Shown: positions 7,386 through 14,176 of the stretch, one piece after another | How positions within the stretch are numbered: the stretch's first letter is position 1 | Layout: each line of letters opens with the position of its first letter | Origin: DASTHS01 sp035718085 | GTDB taxonomy: Bacteria > Actinomycetota > Acidimicrobiia > Acidimicrobiales > Palsa-688 | Direction: 5' to 3' | Length of the DNA stretch: 27,201 nucleotides | Assembly (NCBI GenBank): GCA_035718085.1 | Contig: DASTHS010000093.1 | Span: 1 to 27,201 of the forward strand | Made by a program: the position numbers and the translations under genes | The notes under the pieces: model-generated | What the model was told of the DNA's origin: nothing | The model's database searches: none | Seen by the model: only the letters and a program-made list of their open reading frames with translations

Positions 7386-8378
7386 GTGAACGTCACGGTG
7401 CTCGGAGCCGGTTCGTGGGGCACGACGGTCGCCTCGCTGGTCACCGCCCGTAACCAGACCACCCTCTGGGCGCGCGACCCCGAGGTGGCCGGCGAGATCA
7501 GCGAGCAGCACACCAACGAGCGCTACCTGCCGGGCCTGCGCCTGCCCCGGCGGCTCAAGGCCACCTGCGACCTGGAGCGGGCGGTGTGGGACGCCGACGT
7601 GCTGGTCGTCGGCATCCCGTCGAAGGCGTTCCGGAGCGTGCTGGAGGCGGCCCGCCCGTGGGTGCGCCCGTGGATCCCGGTGGTGAGCCTGACCAAGGGC
7701 ATCGAGGGCACGACGCTGCTGCGGATGACCGAGATCGTCTCCGAGCTCATGCCCGGCCACCCGGCGGCCACCCTCACCGGGCCGAACCTGGCGCGCGAGA
7801 TCATGGCCGGGCAGGCGGCGGCCAGCGTGATCGCCACCGGTGACCTGTCGGTGGCCGCTGCGCTGCAGGATGTGCTGCGCCACCGGCTGTTCCGCGTCTA
7901 CATGAACCATGACGTGATCGGCTGCGAGATCGGCGGCGCGCTCAAGAACGTCATCGCCATCGCCGCGGGCATCGGCGAGGGCCTCGGCGTGGGTGACAAC
8001 ACCCGGGCGGCGGTGATCACCCGCGGCCTGGCCGAGCTCACCCGCCTCGGCGTGGCCATGGGCGCCGAGGCCATCACCCTCTCCGGCTTGGCGGGCATGG
8101 GTGACCTCATCGCCACGTGCATGAGCCCCCAGAGCCGCAACCGGGCCGTGGGCGAGCAGCTGGGCAAGGGCCGGGCGCTCGACGACATCCTCGCCGAGAT
8201 GCACATGGTCGCCGAGGGGGTCGGCACCGCCCGCACCACGCTGCAGCTGGCCGAGCGGTGGGGCGTCGACCTGCCGATCTGCCGGGAGATCTACCGGGTC
8301 GTCATGGGCGAGGAGAAGCCGATCGACGCCTATCGGGGGCTGCGGGCCGAGCCGGGGCACGAGTCCGACCCCGGCTGA
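7386..8378 (+). CDS. gpsA: NAD(P)H-dependent glycerol-3-phosphate dehydrogenase
   Basis: The enzyme reduces dihydroxyacetone phosphate to sn-glycerol 3-phosphate for phospholipid synthesis. The 330-residue protein starts with the Rossmann motif VLGAGSWGTT (glycines 7, 9, 12). It has the conserved SLTKGIE (K104), TGPNLAREI (131-139), GCEIGGALKNVIAIAAG (K187) and GLAGMGDLIATC (234-245), the standard set for the family. The GTG at 7386 is chosen because it puts the dinucleotide motif at the N-terminus and follows GGGAG with about 8 nt spacing. The frame is open further upstream but that part is not conserved-looking. It leads a run with a glycerophosphodiesterase 33 bp downstream, which also produces glycerol 3-phosphate. 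Confidence 0.96.
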   Translation: MNVTVLGAGSWGTTVASLVTARNQTTLWARDPEVAGEISEQHTNERYLPGLRLPRRLKATCDLERAVWDADVLVVGIPSKAFRSVLEAARPWVRPWIPVVSLTKGIEGTTLLRMTEIVSELMPGHPAATLTGPNLAREIMAGQAAASVIATGDLSVAAALQDVLRHRLFRVYMNHDVIGCEIGGALKNVIAIAAGIGEGLGVGDNTRAAVITRGLAELTRLGVAMGAEAITLSGLAGMGDLIATCMSPQSRNRAVGEQLGKGRALDDILAEMHMVAEGVGTARTTLQLAERWGVDLPICREIYRVVMGEEKPIDAYRGLRAEPGHESDPG

Positions 8379-8396
8379 GGCGCGCCGACCCGGCCC

Positions 8397-8402
8397 TACG
8401 CT
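8397..8402 (+). promoter_or_regulatory. Putative -10 hexamer TACGCT for the glycerophosphodiesterase gene
   Basis: TACGCT lies in the 33-bp gap after gpsA, followed by 9 nt and the ATG at 8412. The spacing is a little longer than at other genes here. Confidence 0.35.
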
Positions 8403-8411
8403 GGCCCGCCC

Positions 8412-9203
8412 ATGGCGCCGTTCGCGTTCCTCGACCACCCCGGACCGATCGCGTTCGCGCACCGGGGAGGGTCACTCGAAGCGCCCGAGAACACCGCGGC
8501 GTCGTTCCTCCACGCCTACGAGCTCGGCTACCGCTACATCGAGACCGACGTGCACGTGACGACCGACGGGGTGGTCGCGGTGATCCACGACCCCGACCTC
8601 GACCGCACCGCCGACCGACCCGGCCACGTGCCGGCCATGACCTGGGCGCAGGTGTCGGCCGCCCGCCTGCCCGGCGACCAGCGGGTCATGCGCATCGACG
8701 AGGTGCTCGAGGAGTGGCCCGACGTGCGCTTCAACATCGACACCAAGCACGACGCCGTCGTCGAGCCCCTCGCCGAGGTGCTGCGCCGCACCGGCGCCAT
8801 CGAGCGGGTGTGCATCACCTCGTTCTCCGACAGGCGCGTCGCCCGCATGCGCCGGCTGCTCGGCCCGTCGCTGTGCACCGCCGCCGGGCCGAGGGGCACC
8901 GCCGCCCTGCGCCTGGCCAGCGCTGCGCCCGGCACCGGGGTGGCGGCCGCCCTGGTGCGCCCGGCGTGGTCGGGGTGCGCCGCCGCCCAGGTGCCGACCT
9001 CGCAGGGGCCGGTGCCGATCGTGGAGCCCCGCTTCATCGCCTGGTGCCACCGAGCCGGCCTGGCCGTGCACGTCTGGACCATCGACGACCGCGGCGAGAT
9101 GGACCGCCTGCTCGACCTGGGGGTCGACGGCATCATGACCGACCGGCCGGCGGTCTTGAAGGAGCTGCTCGAGGCCCGGGGCCAGTGGGTGGGGCGACCG
9201 TGA
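8412..9203 (+). CDS. Glycerophosphodiester phosphodiesterase
   Basis: The enzyme hydrolyses glycerophosphodiesters to glycerol 3-phosphate and an alcohol. The protein is 263 residues with a TIM-barrel GDPD signature: AHRGG (H17, R18), APENTAASF (E26, N27), YIETDVHVTTDGVVAVIHD (E44, D46, H59) and the closing GVDGIMTDRP. No signal peptide is visible, so it is probably cytosolic and acts in lipid head-group turnover. It sits directly after gpsA, which makes the same product by another route. The last codon overlaps the MOSC gene in a GTGA, so translation of the two is coupled. Confidence 0.93.
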   Translation: MAPFAFLDHPGPIAFAHRGGSLEAPENTAASFLHAYELGYRYIETDVHVTTDGVVAVIHDPDLDRTADRPGHVPAMTWAQVSAARLPGDQRVMRIDEVLEEWPDVRFNIDTKHDAVVEPLAEVLRRTGAIERVCITSFSDRRVARMRRLLGPSLCTAAGPRGTAALRLASAAPGTGVAAALVRPAWSGCAAAQVPTSQGPVPIVEPRFIAWCHRAGLAVHVWTIDDRGEMDRLLDLGVDGIMTDRPAVLKELLEARGQWVGRP

Positions 9204-9847
9204 GCGAGGTGACCCTCGTGGCGGTCAGCGTCGCCCAGCCGGAGGAGGTCGCCGGGTGGCGCCACCGCGGGCACGGGGTGCGCACCGGGATCCGCAAACG
9301 CCCCGTCGCCGCCGCCACCCTGGCGCTGTCGACGACCAACCTCGAGGGCGACGGCCAGGCCGACCTGGCCGTGCACGGGGGCCCCGACAAGGCCGTCTAC
9401 GCCTACCCGTCGGAGCACTGGCCGGTGTGGGAGGCCGAGATCGGCCGGCCGTTCGGGCCCGCCGCGTTCGGCGAGAACCTGACCACCGCGGGGGCGACCG
9501 AGGACGACGTGCGCATCGGTGACCGCTGGCACTGGGGCGACGCCGTGCTCGAGGTGTGCCAGCCCCGCACCCCCTGCTTCAAGCTGGCGCTGCACAGCGG
9601 CACCGCCGAGGTGGGCCGCCGCATGCGGGCCACCGGCCGCTCGGGCTGGTACCTCCGGGTGCTGCGCACCGGCACCGTGCCCACCGCCGGGCCCGTGGCG
9701 GTGGAGGCCCACCCTGCGGGGGTCACCGTGGCTGCGGTCACCGCCGCGGCCCGCAGCGGTGACCCCGACGCCATCGCCGCCGTGCTGGCCGTCGCCGCCC
9801 TGGCAGACGAGTGGCGGGTGCCGCTGCGCCAAGCGCTGGCTACCTGA
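9200..9847 (+). CDS. MOSC-domain protein, YiiM-like
   Basis: The protein is 215 residues. It shows the MOSC signatures HGGPDKAVYAYP (59-70), FGENLTTAG (90-98), IGDRWHWGDAVLEV and the conserved cysteine C126 in CQPRTPCFKL, followed by RSGWYLRVLRTG. YiiM-type MOSC proteins bind molybdenum cofactor and reduce N-hydroxylated compounds; the exact substrate here cannot be read from sequence. GTG at 9200 overlaps the preceding stop (GTGA), deciding the start; the open frame upstream is a shadow of the glycerophosphodiesterase. The 3' end overlaps the convergent epoxide hydrolase gene by 8 bp. Confidence 0.92.
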   Translation: MSEVTLVAVSVAQPEEVAGWRHRGHGVRTGIRKRPVAAATLALSTTNLEGDGQADLAVHGGPDKAVYAYPSEHWPVWEAEIGRPFGPAAFGENLTTAGATEDDVRIGDRWHWGDAVLEVCQPRTPCFKLALHSGTAEVGRRMRATGRSGWYLRVLRTGTVPTAGPVAVEAHPAGVTVAAVTAAARSGDPDAIAAVLAVAALADEWRVPLRQALAT

Positions 9848-10979
9848 GGGGCCGGAAGAACTCGCGCACCTCGTGGAGCAGCAGCTCGGGCTGCTCGAGG
9901 GCGGCGAAGTGGCCGCCGCGGGGCATCCGCTCCCAGCGGCGGATGTCTCGGTACTGGCGGGCCGCCCACCGCTGCGACGCCCGGAACAGCTCCTTGGGGA
10001 AGATGGCGGCGCCCATCGGCACCTCGACCGGCGCCGCCGGCGGGCTGGCGAAGCTCTCCCAGTAGAGCCGGGCGGACGACGCCCCGCTCCGGGTCAGCCA
10101 GTAGACCATCACGTTGTCGAGCACCCGGTCGGCGCCGAAGGCGGCCACCGGGTCGCCGTCGGTGTCCGACCACGCCGCCAGCTTCTCGACGATCCACGCG
10201 CACTGCCCCACCGGCGAGTCGACCAGCGCGTAGCCGACGGTCTGGGGGCGGGTGCGCTGCTGGGTGGAGTAGCCGGCCTCCTCGGCCTGGTAGTGCGCGA
10301 AGGCGGCCAGGCCGTCGATCTCGTCCTCGGTCGGGTCGCCGTCGTCGGGGCCGGGGAAGGCGACGACCATGTTCAGGTGGATGCCGACGACCCGGTCGGC
10401 GTGGCGGGCCCCGAGGGCGGTGGTCACCGTGGCACCCCAGTCGCCGCCCTGGGCGGCGAAGCGGTCGTAGCCGAGGCGGCCCATGAGCTCGGCCCAGGCG
10501 TCGGCGATGCGCTCGACGCCCCAGCCGGCCTCCACCGGCTTGTCGCTCCACCCGTAGCCGGGCAGCGACGGCACCACCACGCTGAACGCGTCGGCCGGGT
10601 CACCCCCGAACGCCGCCGGGTCGGTCAGGGGGCCGACGAGCTCCATGAACTCGACGAAGCTGCCGGGCCAGCCGTGGGTCAGCACCAGCGGCAGGGCGCC
10701 CGGCACTGGTGAGGGCACGTGGAAGGCGTGGATGCCGACGCCGTCGACCACCGTGCGCACCTGCGGGAGGCGGTTGAACGCCGCCTCGCGCGCCCGCCAG
10801 TCGTAGGTGGTGCGCCAGTGCCCGACGAGGGCCTGCAGGTAGTCGAGGGGGATGCCCTGGCGCCACCCGTCGACGGTCGCCGGCTCGGGCCAACGGGCGC
10901 GGGCCAGGCGCTCGGCCAGGTCGTCGAGGTCGGTCTGGGGCACCTCGATGCGGGTCTCGGTGACGGGGGCGTCGGCCAC
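9840..10979 (-). CDS. Epoxide hydrolase (alpha/beta hydrolase with N-terminal EHN domain)
   Basis: The 379-residue protein has an N-terminal cap typical of EHN-type epoxide hydrolases (LDDLAERLARARWPEP and IPLDYLQALVGHW). It is followed by the oxyanion motif HGWPGS (102-107), PSLPGYGWSD (137-146), the nucleophile D180 in QGGDWGA, and a C-terminal catalytic histidine H357 in RGGHFAALEQPE. These support hydrolysis of an epoxide via an alkyl-enzyme ester; the natural substrate is unknown. GTG at 10979 is preceded by TACCGT plus 7 nt. The gene converges on the MOSC gene with an 8-bp overlap of the two 3' ends and stands alone as a unit. Confidence 0.93.
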   Translation of the reverse strand: MADAPVTETRIEVPQTDLDDLAERLARARWPEPATVDGWRQGIPLDYLQALVGHWRTTYDWRAREAAFNRLPQVRTVVDGVGIHAFHVPSPVPGALPLVLTHGWPGSFVEFMELVGPLTDPAAFGGDPADAFSVVVPSLPGYGWSDKPVEAGWGVERIADAWAELMGRLGYDRFAAQGGDWGATVTTALGARHADRVVGIHLNMVVAFPGPDDGDPTEDEIDGLAAFAHYQAEEAGYSTQQRTRPQTVGYALVDSPVGQCAWIVEKLAAWSDTDGDPVAAFGADRVLDNVMVYWLTRSGASSARLYWESFASPPAAPVEVPMGAAIFPKELFRASQRWAARQYRDIRRWERMPRGGHFAALEQPELLLHEVREFFRPLR

Positions 10980-10986
10980 GGCGCCG

Positions 10987-10992
10987 ACGGTA
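10987..10992 (-). promoter_or_regulatory. Putative -10 hexamer TACCGT for the epoxide hydrolase
   Basis: TACCGT on the minus strand plus 7 nt precedes the GTG at 10979. It lies just beyond the hairpin that ends the upstream transcript. Confidence 0.5.
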
Positions 10993-10998
10993 GCCAGT

Positions 10999-11028
10999 GG
11001 GCCCCCGGCCGGGTCGGGCCGGGGGCCC
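10999..11028 (-). terminator. Perfect 12-bp GC hairpin between two minus-strand genes
   Basis: GGGCCCCCGGCC (10999-11010) and GGCCGGGGGCCC (11017-11028) are perfect complements around a 6-nt loop. On the minus strand the stem starts 2 nt after the stop at 11031 and ends 6 nt before the putative promoter of the next gene. There is no T-tract, so it would be a GC-only terminator. Confidence 0.7.
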
Positions 11029-11030
11029 GG

Positions 11031-11615
11031 TCAGGCGATCCGCCAGAGCTCTTCGAGCAGCTCGTTGACCCGCGAGCGGTCGAACTCGCCCGGGTCCCAG
11101 TGCTCGTAGGCCACCACCACGTCGTCGTGCTCGCTGTCGTCGGGGTCGGCGAGGGCGTCGAGGAGGTGCTCGTAGCCGAACGCCCCGCCGATGCCCTCCG
11201 GTGGGCAGGCCCGCTCGCCGGCCAGGCAGGACAGCGGCTCGGTGGTCGCGTCGTAGCGCTCGACCGCCTGCACCTCGATCAGGTGCTCCCACCCGTCGCT
11301 CATGTCGTAGAGGTAGTGGAAGGCGCTGTCGACGGGGGCCACCTCTGCGAGGGTCACCGTCGACTCGTCGAAGGCCTGCTCCCCCCAGTCCTCCTCGTCG
11401 GCGGGCACGTAGGTGCGCTCACCGATGCGCCACTCGTGAAGGTGCTCGTCGGCCCACCCCATGGCCACCTGCACCACGGCGTGCAGCAGGTGCAGCGGGG
11501 CCGTGCTCGGCACCCGCAACTCGCGCCAGACCGGGGGGGCCACGTCGAGCAGCGTGACGCGCAACCGGTGCACCTGCAGCGGCGCGCTCCGGTCGGTGAG
11601 GTCGGGGAGGCTCAC
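11031..11615 (-). CDS. Plasmid pRiA4b ORF-3-like family protein
   Basis: The 194-residue protein has the typical opening VHRLRVTLLDVAPPVWRELRVP followed by LHLLHAVVQVAMGW and HLHEWRIGERTY, then FHYLYDMSDGWEHLIEV and GGAFGYEHLLDALADP. This is the recognisable pattern of the pRiA4b ORF-3 family (IS1096 TnpR-like in some databases). The family is common on actinobacterial chromosomes and its function is unknown. A cysteine pair, CLAGERAC, is present in the middle. GTG at 11615 overlaps the stop of the acetyltransferase gene (GTGA), so the two are co-translated. Despite the database name I see no sign that this copy is mobile. Confidence 0.9.
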   Translation of the reverse strand: MSLPDLTDRSAPLQVHRLRVTLLDVAPPVWRELRVPSTAPLHLLHAVVQVAMGWADEHLHEWRIGERTYVPADEEDWGEQAFDESTVTLAEVAPVDSAFHYLYDMSDGWEHLIEVQAVERYDATTEPLSCLAGERACPPEGIGGAFGYEHLLDALADPDDSEHDDVVVAYEHWDPGEFDRSRVNELLEELWRIA

Positions 11616-12151
11616 GCCAGCTCCTTGTCGAGCTCGTCGAAGACCAGGTCGGGTCGGCGGGGGCGGCCGAAGCGCTCGTCGCCGTGCGGGAAGGGCACCT
11701 GCCGGCCGGTTCGCCGGTAGCCGAGGCGCTCGTACCAGGCGATGAGGTCGGGGCGCTGCGCCAGCACGGTCATCTGCAGGCGGGAGGCGCCCGCCGCCGC
11801 GGCCTGGGCCTCGGCCTCGGCCAGCAGGGCCCGGCCGGTGCCGTGGCCCTGCAGCTCCGGTCGCACGGCGAACATGCCGAAGTAGGCGGGGCCTCCGGGC
11901 CTGGTGCGGAGGTGGCAGCAGCCGACGAGCTCGCCCTCGGCGGTGGCGAGGATGATGTGACCGTCGGGGTCGGCGACGAGCGACCGCACCTCTTCAGCGT
12001 CGGTGCGTTGGCCGTCGAGGAGGTCGGCCTCGGTCGTCCACCCGGCGCGACTGGCGTCGCCGCGGTAGGCCGACTCGACGAGGGCGACGACGGCAGGGAT
12101 GTCGGCGGGGGTGGCGACCCGGAAGGCGAGGGTCGTGGTCGGTTCCGGCAC
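11612..12151 (-). CDS. GNAT-family N-acetyltransferase
   Basis: The protein is 179 residues. RVATPADIPAVVALVESAYRG opens the fold, GELVGCCHLR forms the central strand, and the acetyl-CoA pyrophosphate loop is VRPELQGHGTGRALLAEAE (Q101-x-x-G-x-G/R107). AWYERLGYRRTGR closes the domain. It transfers an acetyl group from acetyl-CoA to an amine; the acceptor is unknown. The frame is open for well over a kilobase upstream on the antisense strand of the sugar porter. GTG at 12151 gives the normal GNAT N-terminus and is preceded by TAAAGA plus 7 nt. It is divergent from the sugar porter and coupled to the next gene by a GTGA overlap. Confidence 0.92.
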   Translation of the reverse strand: MPEPTTTLAFRVATPADIPAVVALVESAYRGDASRAGWTTEADLLDGQRTDAEEVRSLVADPDGHIILATAEGELVGCCHLRTRPGGPAYFGMFAVRPELQGHGTGRALLAEAEAQAAAAGASRLQMTVLAQRPDLIAWYERLGYRRTGRQVPFPHGDERFGRPRRPDLVFDELDKELA

Positions 12152-12169
12152 GCCGCCATCTTTACGGAG

Positions 12170-12211
12170 GTGTGCGCCGCAGCGGTCGGGGGAACAGCGG
12201 GACCGACACAC
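12170..12211. promoter_or_regulatory. Nested dyad in the divergent GNAT/sugar porter spacer
   Basis: Two 5-bp inverted repeats are nested around one centre: GTGTG (12170-12174) with CACAC (12207-12211), and CGGTC (12183-12187) with GACCG (12201-12205). The position between divergent genes would suit an operator, but the arms are short and could be chance. Confidence 0.25.
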
Positions 12212-12256
12212 GGTGACCCCGCCGGCTTCCCCGGGCCACCGGGAGAGGAATGCGCC

Positions 12257-13732
12257 ATGGCCACGGTCAGCGACCACACCCCCCGGACCCGCACCGGTCC
12301 GGCTCCCACCGGCTCCGACGACCCGACGGTGCACGACGACCCGACGGTGCACGACGACGGCCCGGCCCCCCGCCGGGGCGTCGTCGTCTTCGCCGCCGCC
12401 GTGACCGCGCTCGGCGGTCTGCTCTTCGGTTACGACACCGGGGTGGTGTCGGGGGCACTGCTGTTCCTGCAGAAGGATTTCGGTCACCTCGGCGCCTTCC
12501 AGAAGGAGCTGGTCACCAGCCTGCTGCTCATCGGCGCCGCCGTCGGCGCCGTGTGCGCCGGGCGGCTGGCCGACCGCATCGGCCGGCGCCCGCTGATCCT
12601 GCTCACCGCTGCCACCTTCGTGGTGGGCGTGCTGGCGGCGGCGTTGTCCCCTGCGTTCTGGTTCCTGGTCGCGTGCCGGTTCGTCATCGGCCTGGCGGTC
12701 GGGTCGGCCTCCATGGCCGTGCCCATGTACATCGGGGAGGTGGCGCCGGCGAAGGTCCGCGGCGCGCTGGTCAGCTTCAACCAGCTGGCGATCACCAGCG
12801 GCATCCTGGTGTCGTACCTGGTCGACTACGGGCTGTCGTCGTCGAAGGACTGGCGGCTCATGTTCGGGCTGGCGGCCATCCCCGCCGCCCTGCTCTTCGT
12901 CGGCATGCTCTTCCAGAAGGAGAGCCCGCAGTGGTTGGTGGCCCGCGACCGTCGCGACGAGGCGCGCGAGGTGCTCGCCCGGCTGCGCGGGCCGCATGAC
13001 GACCTCGACGCCGAGCTCGACGGCTTCGCCGAAGCGGTCGAGCGCGACGAGCACACCACGATGAGCCGGCTGCTCGACCCGAAGGTGCGGGGGCTGGTGG
13101 CCGTCGGCGTGCTCATGGCGATCTTCCAGCAGATCACCGGCATCAACACGGTGATCTACTACGCCCCCACGCTGCTGGCCAACGCCGGCTTCGGCAGCAG
13201 CTCGGCCCTGCTGGCCAACGTCGCCAACGGTGCGGTCAACGTCGGGATGACCATCGTGGCCATCTGGTTGCTCGACCGGGTGGGCCGCCGGGTGCTGCTG
13301 CTCAGCGGGACCGCCGGCATGGTGGTCGGCCTGACCACCGTCGGGGCGACCTTCGTGATCGGCGGCGACCACCTGAGCGGCGCGGGGGCCGTGGTCGCCA
13401 TCGTCGGCCTGCTGGTCTACACCGGCAGCTTCGCCGTCGGCCTCGGCCCCGTGTTCTGGCTGCTGATCAGCGAGATCTACCCGTCGCGGGTGCGGGCCAC
13501 GGCGATGAGCGTGGCGACCATCGCCAACTGGCTGGCCAACTTCGTGGTGACGGTGTCGTTCCTCACGCTGCTCGGGGCCATCACCAATGCCGGGACGTTC
13601 TTCCTCTTCGCGGCGCTGACCGTGGTGGCCCTCGTCTACTTCGCCGCCCGCGTGCCCGAGACCAAGGGCCGTCAGCTCGGCGAGGTGGCGCTTCGCCAGG
13701 ACCGTCCCGCCGGCCACGAGCCGGCCGCCTGA
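12257..13732 (+). CDS. MFS sugar porter (sugar:H+ symporter family)
   Basis: This 491-residue membrane protein has a long hydrophilic N-terminus (about 40 residues) followed by about 12 hydrophobic segments. Sugar-porter signatures are all visible: GGLLFGYDTGVVSGALLFL, GRLADRIGRRPLI, PMYIGEVAPAKVRGALVS, QQITGINTVIYYAPTL, SEIYPSRVRATAMS and VPETKGR at the C-terminus. It is probably a proton-linked hexose or pentose importer in the cytoplasmic membrane; the exact sugar cannot be read. ATG at 12257 follows GGAGAGG (12242-12248) with about 8 nt spacing. The N-terminal tail contains two exact copies of DDPTVH. It is divergent from the acetyltransferase and convergent with the SRPBCC gene after 4 bp. 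Confidence 0.95.
   Translation: MATVSDHTPRTRTGPAPTGSDDPTVHDDPTVHDDGPAPRRGVVVFAAAVTALGGLLFGYDTGVVSGALLFLQKDFGHLGAFQKELVTSLLLIGAAVGAVCAGRLADRIGRRPLILLTAATFVVGVLAAALSPAFWFLVACRFVIGLAVGSASMAVPMYIGEVAPAKVRGALVSFNQLAITSGILVSYLVDYGLSSSKDWRLMFGLAAIPAALLFVGMLFQKESPQWLVARDRRDEAREVLARLRGPHDDLDAELDGFAEAVERDEHTTMSRLLDPKVRGLVAVGVLMAIFQQITGINTVIYYAPTLLANAGFGSSSALLANVANGAVNVGMTIVAIWLLDRVGRRVLLLSGTAGMVVGLTTVGATFVIGGDHLSGAGAVVAIVGLLVYTGSFAVGLGPVFWLLISEIYPSRVRATAMSVATIANWLANFVVTVSFLTLLGAITNAGTFFLFAALTVVALVYFAARVPETKGRQLGEVALRQDRPAGHEPAA
12317..12352 (+). repeat. Two exact 18-bp tandem copies in the sugar porter N-terminus
   Basis: The 18-mer GACGACCCGACGGTGCAC is present at 12317-12334 and 12335-12352, followed by a further GACGAC. 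It encodes DDPTVH twice, then DD, in the cytosolic tail of the transporter, and is therefore an in-frame duplication. Confidence 0.95.
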
Positions 13733-13736
13733 GCGA

Positions 13737-14135
13737 TCAGCGGTCCGGGTCGACCGCCTGGCTGCAGGCCAGGCGGTCGATCCGGCGCAGGCCCTCCCAG
13801 CACACGGCCAGGTAGGCGGCCGCCCACCACGGCACCCGGATCGACGCCCGGCAGCCGCCGTCGGGCAGCGGCTCGACGGCGTGGGCGGTGGCCGGCACAC
13901 CGGCGACCCGCCACGCCCAGCTCCGGCCGTCGCGCCAGTCGGTCACCTCGAAGGGCAGCGCCACCCCCACGGCGGTGCGCACCCGGCCCCGGCTGCCGGG
14001 GCCGATCACCCGGCCGCCGCCGTCGAGCGTGGCGGCCGCCACCGTGGGGCCCCACACCGGCCACCGCTCGGTGTCGACCAACAGTGCCCACACGGCGGCG
14101 GCGTCGGCGGCGATGTGGCGGGAGGTCGTCGGCAC
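13737..14135 (-). CDS. SRPBCC-family (polyketide cyclase/START-like) protein
   Basis: This 132-residue protein opens with HIAADAAAVWALLVDTERWPVW, the usual start of the SRPBCC helix-grip fold. GPGSRGRVRTAVGVALPFEVTDW and WAWRVAGVPATAHAVEPLPDGGCRA continue the expected alternating strands. Such proteins bind hydrophobic ligands; no catalytic residue or ligand can be deduced. GTG at 14135 is preceded by TAGCGT plus 7 nt, and a GGAGG also overlaps that spacer. It is divergent from the second MFS transporter across 41 bp, so shared regulation is possible. Confidence 0.82.
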   Translation of the reverse strand: MPTTSRHIAADAAAVWALLVDTERWPVWGPTVAAATLDGGGRVIGPGSRGRVRTAVGVALPFEVTDWRDGRSWAWRVAGVPATAHAVEPLPDGGCRASIRVPWWAAAYLAVCWEGLRRIDRLACSQAVDPDR

Positions 14136-14142
14136 TCCTCCG

Positions 14143-14148
14143 ACGCTA
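14143..14148 (-). promoter_or_regulatory. Putative -10 hexamer TAGCGT for the SRPBCC gene
   Basis: TAGCGT on the minus strand, 7 nt before the GTG at 14135. On the plus strand a similar TAGCAG (14164-14169) sits 7 nt before the divergent MFS ATG. Confidence 0.45.
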
Positions 14149-14176
14149 AGCGTGAGCGGGGATTAGCAGGGGAAGC

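Noticed and set aside
11031..11615. Mobile element suggested by the pRiA4b ORF-3/IS1096-like family name
   Set aside because: No terminal inverted repeats, no transposase and no composition change; the gene is coupled to an acetyltransferase and ends in a normal hairpin.
12180..12256. SigR-type promoter (GGGAAC-like) upstream of the sugar porter
   Set aside because: GGGGAAC occurs, but no GTT lies at the required spacing.
12152..13900. Very long open frame on the minus strand continuing upstream of the acetyltransferase, antisense to the sugar porter
   Set aside because: The upstream part is rich in His, Gln, Gly and Asp with no recognisable domain, typical of the antisense of a GC-rich transmembrane gene. 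The plus strand encodes clear sugar-porter motifs.
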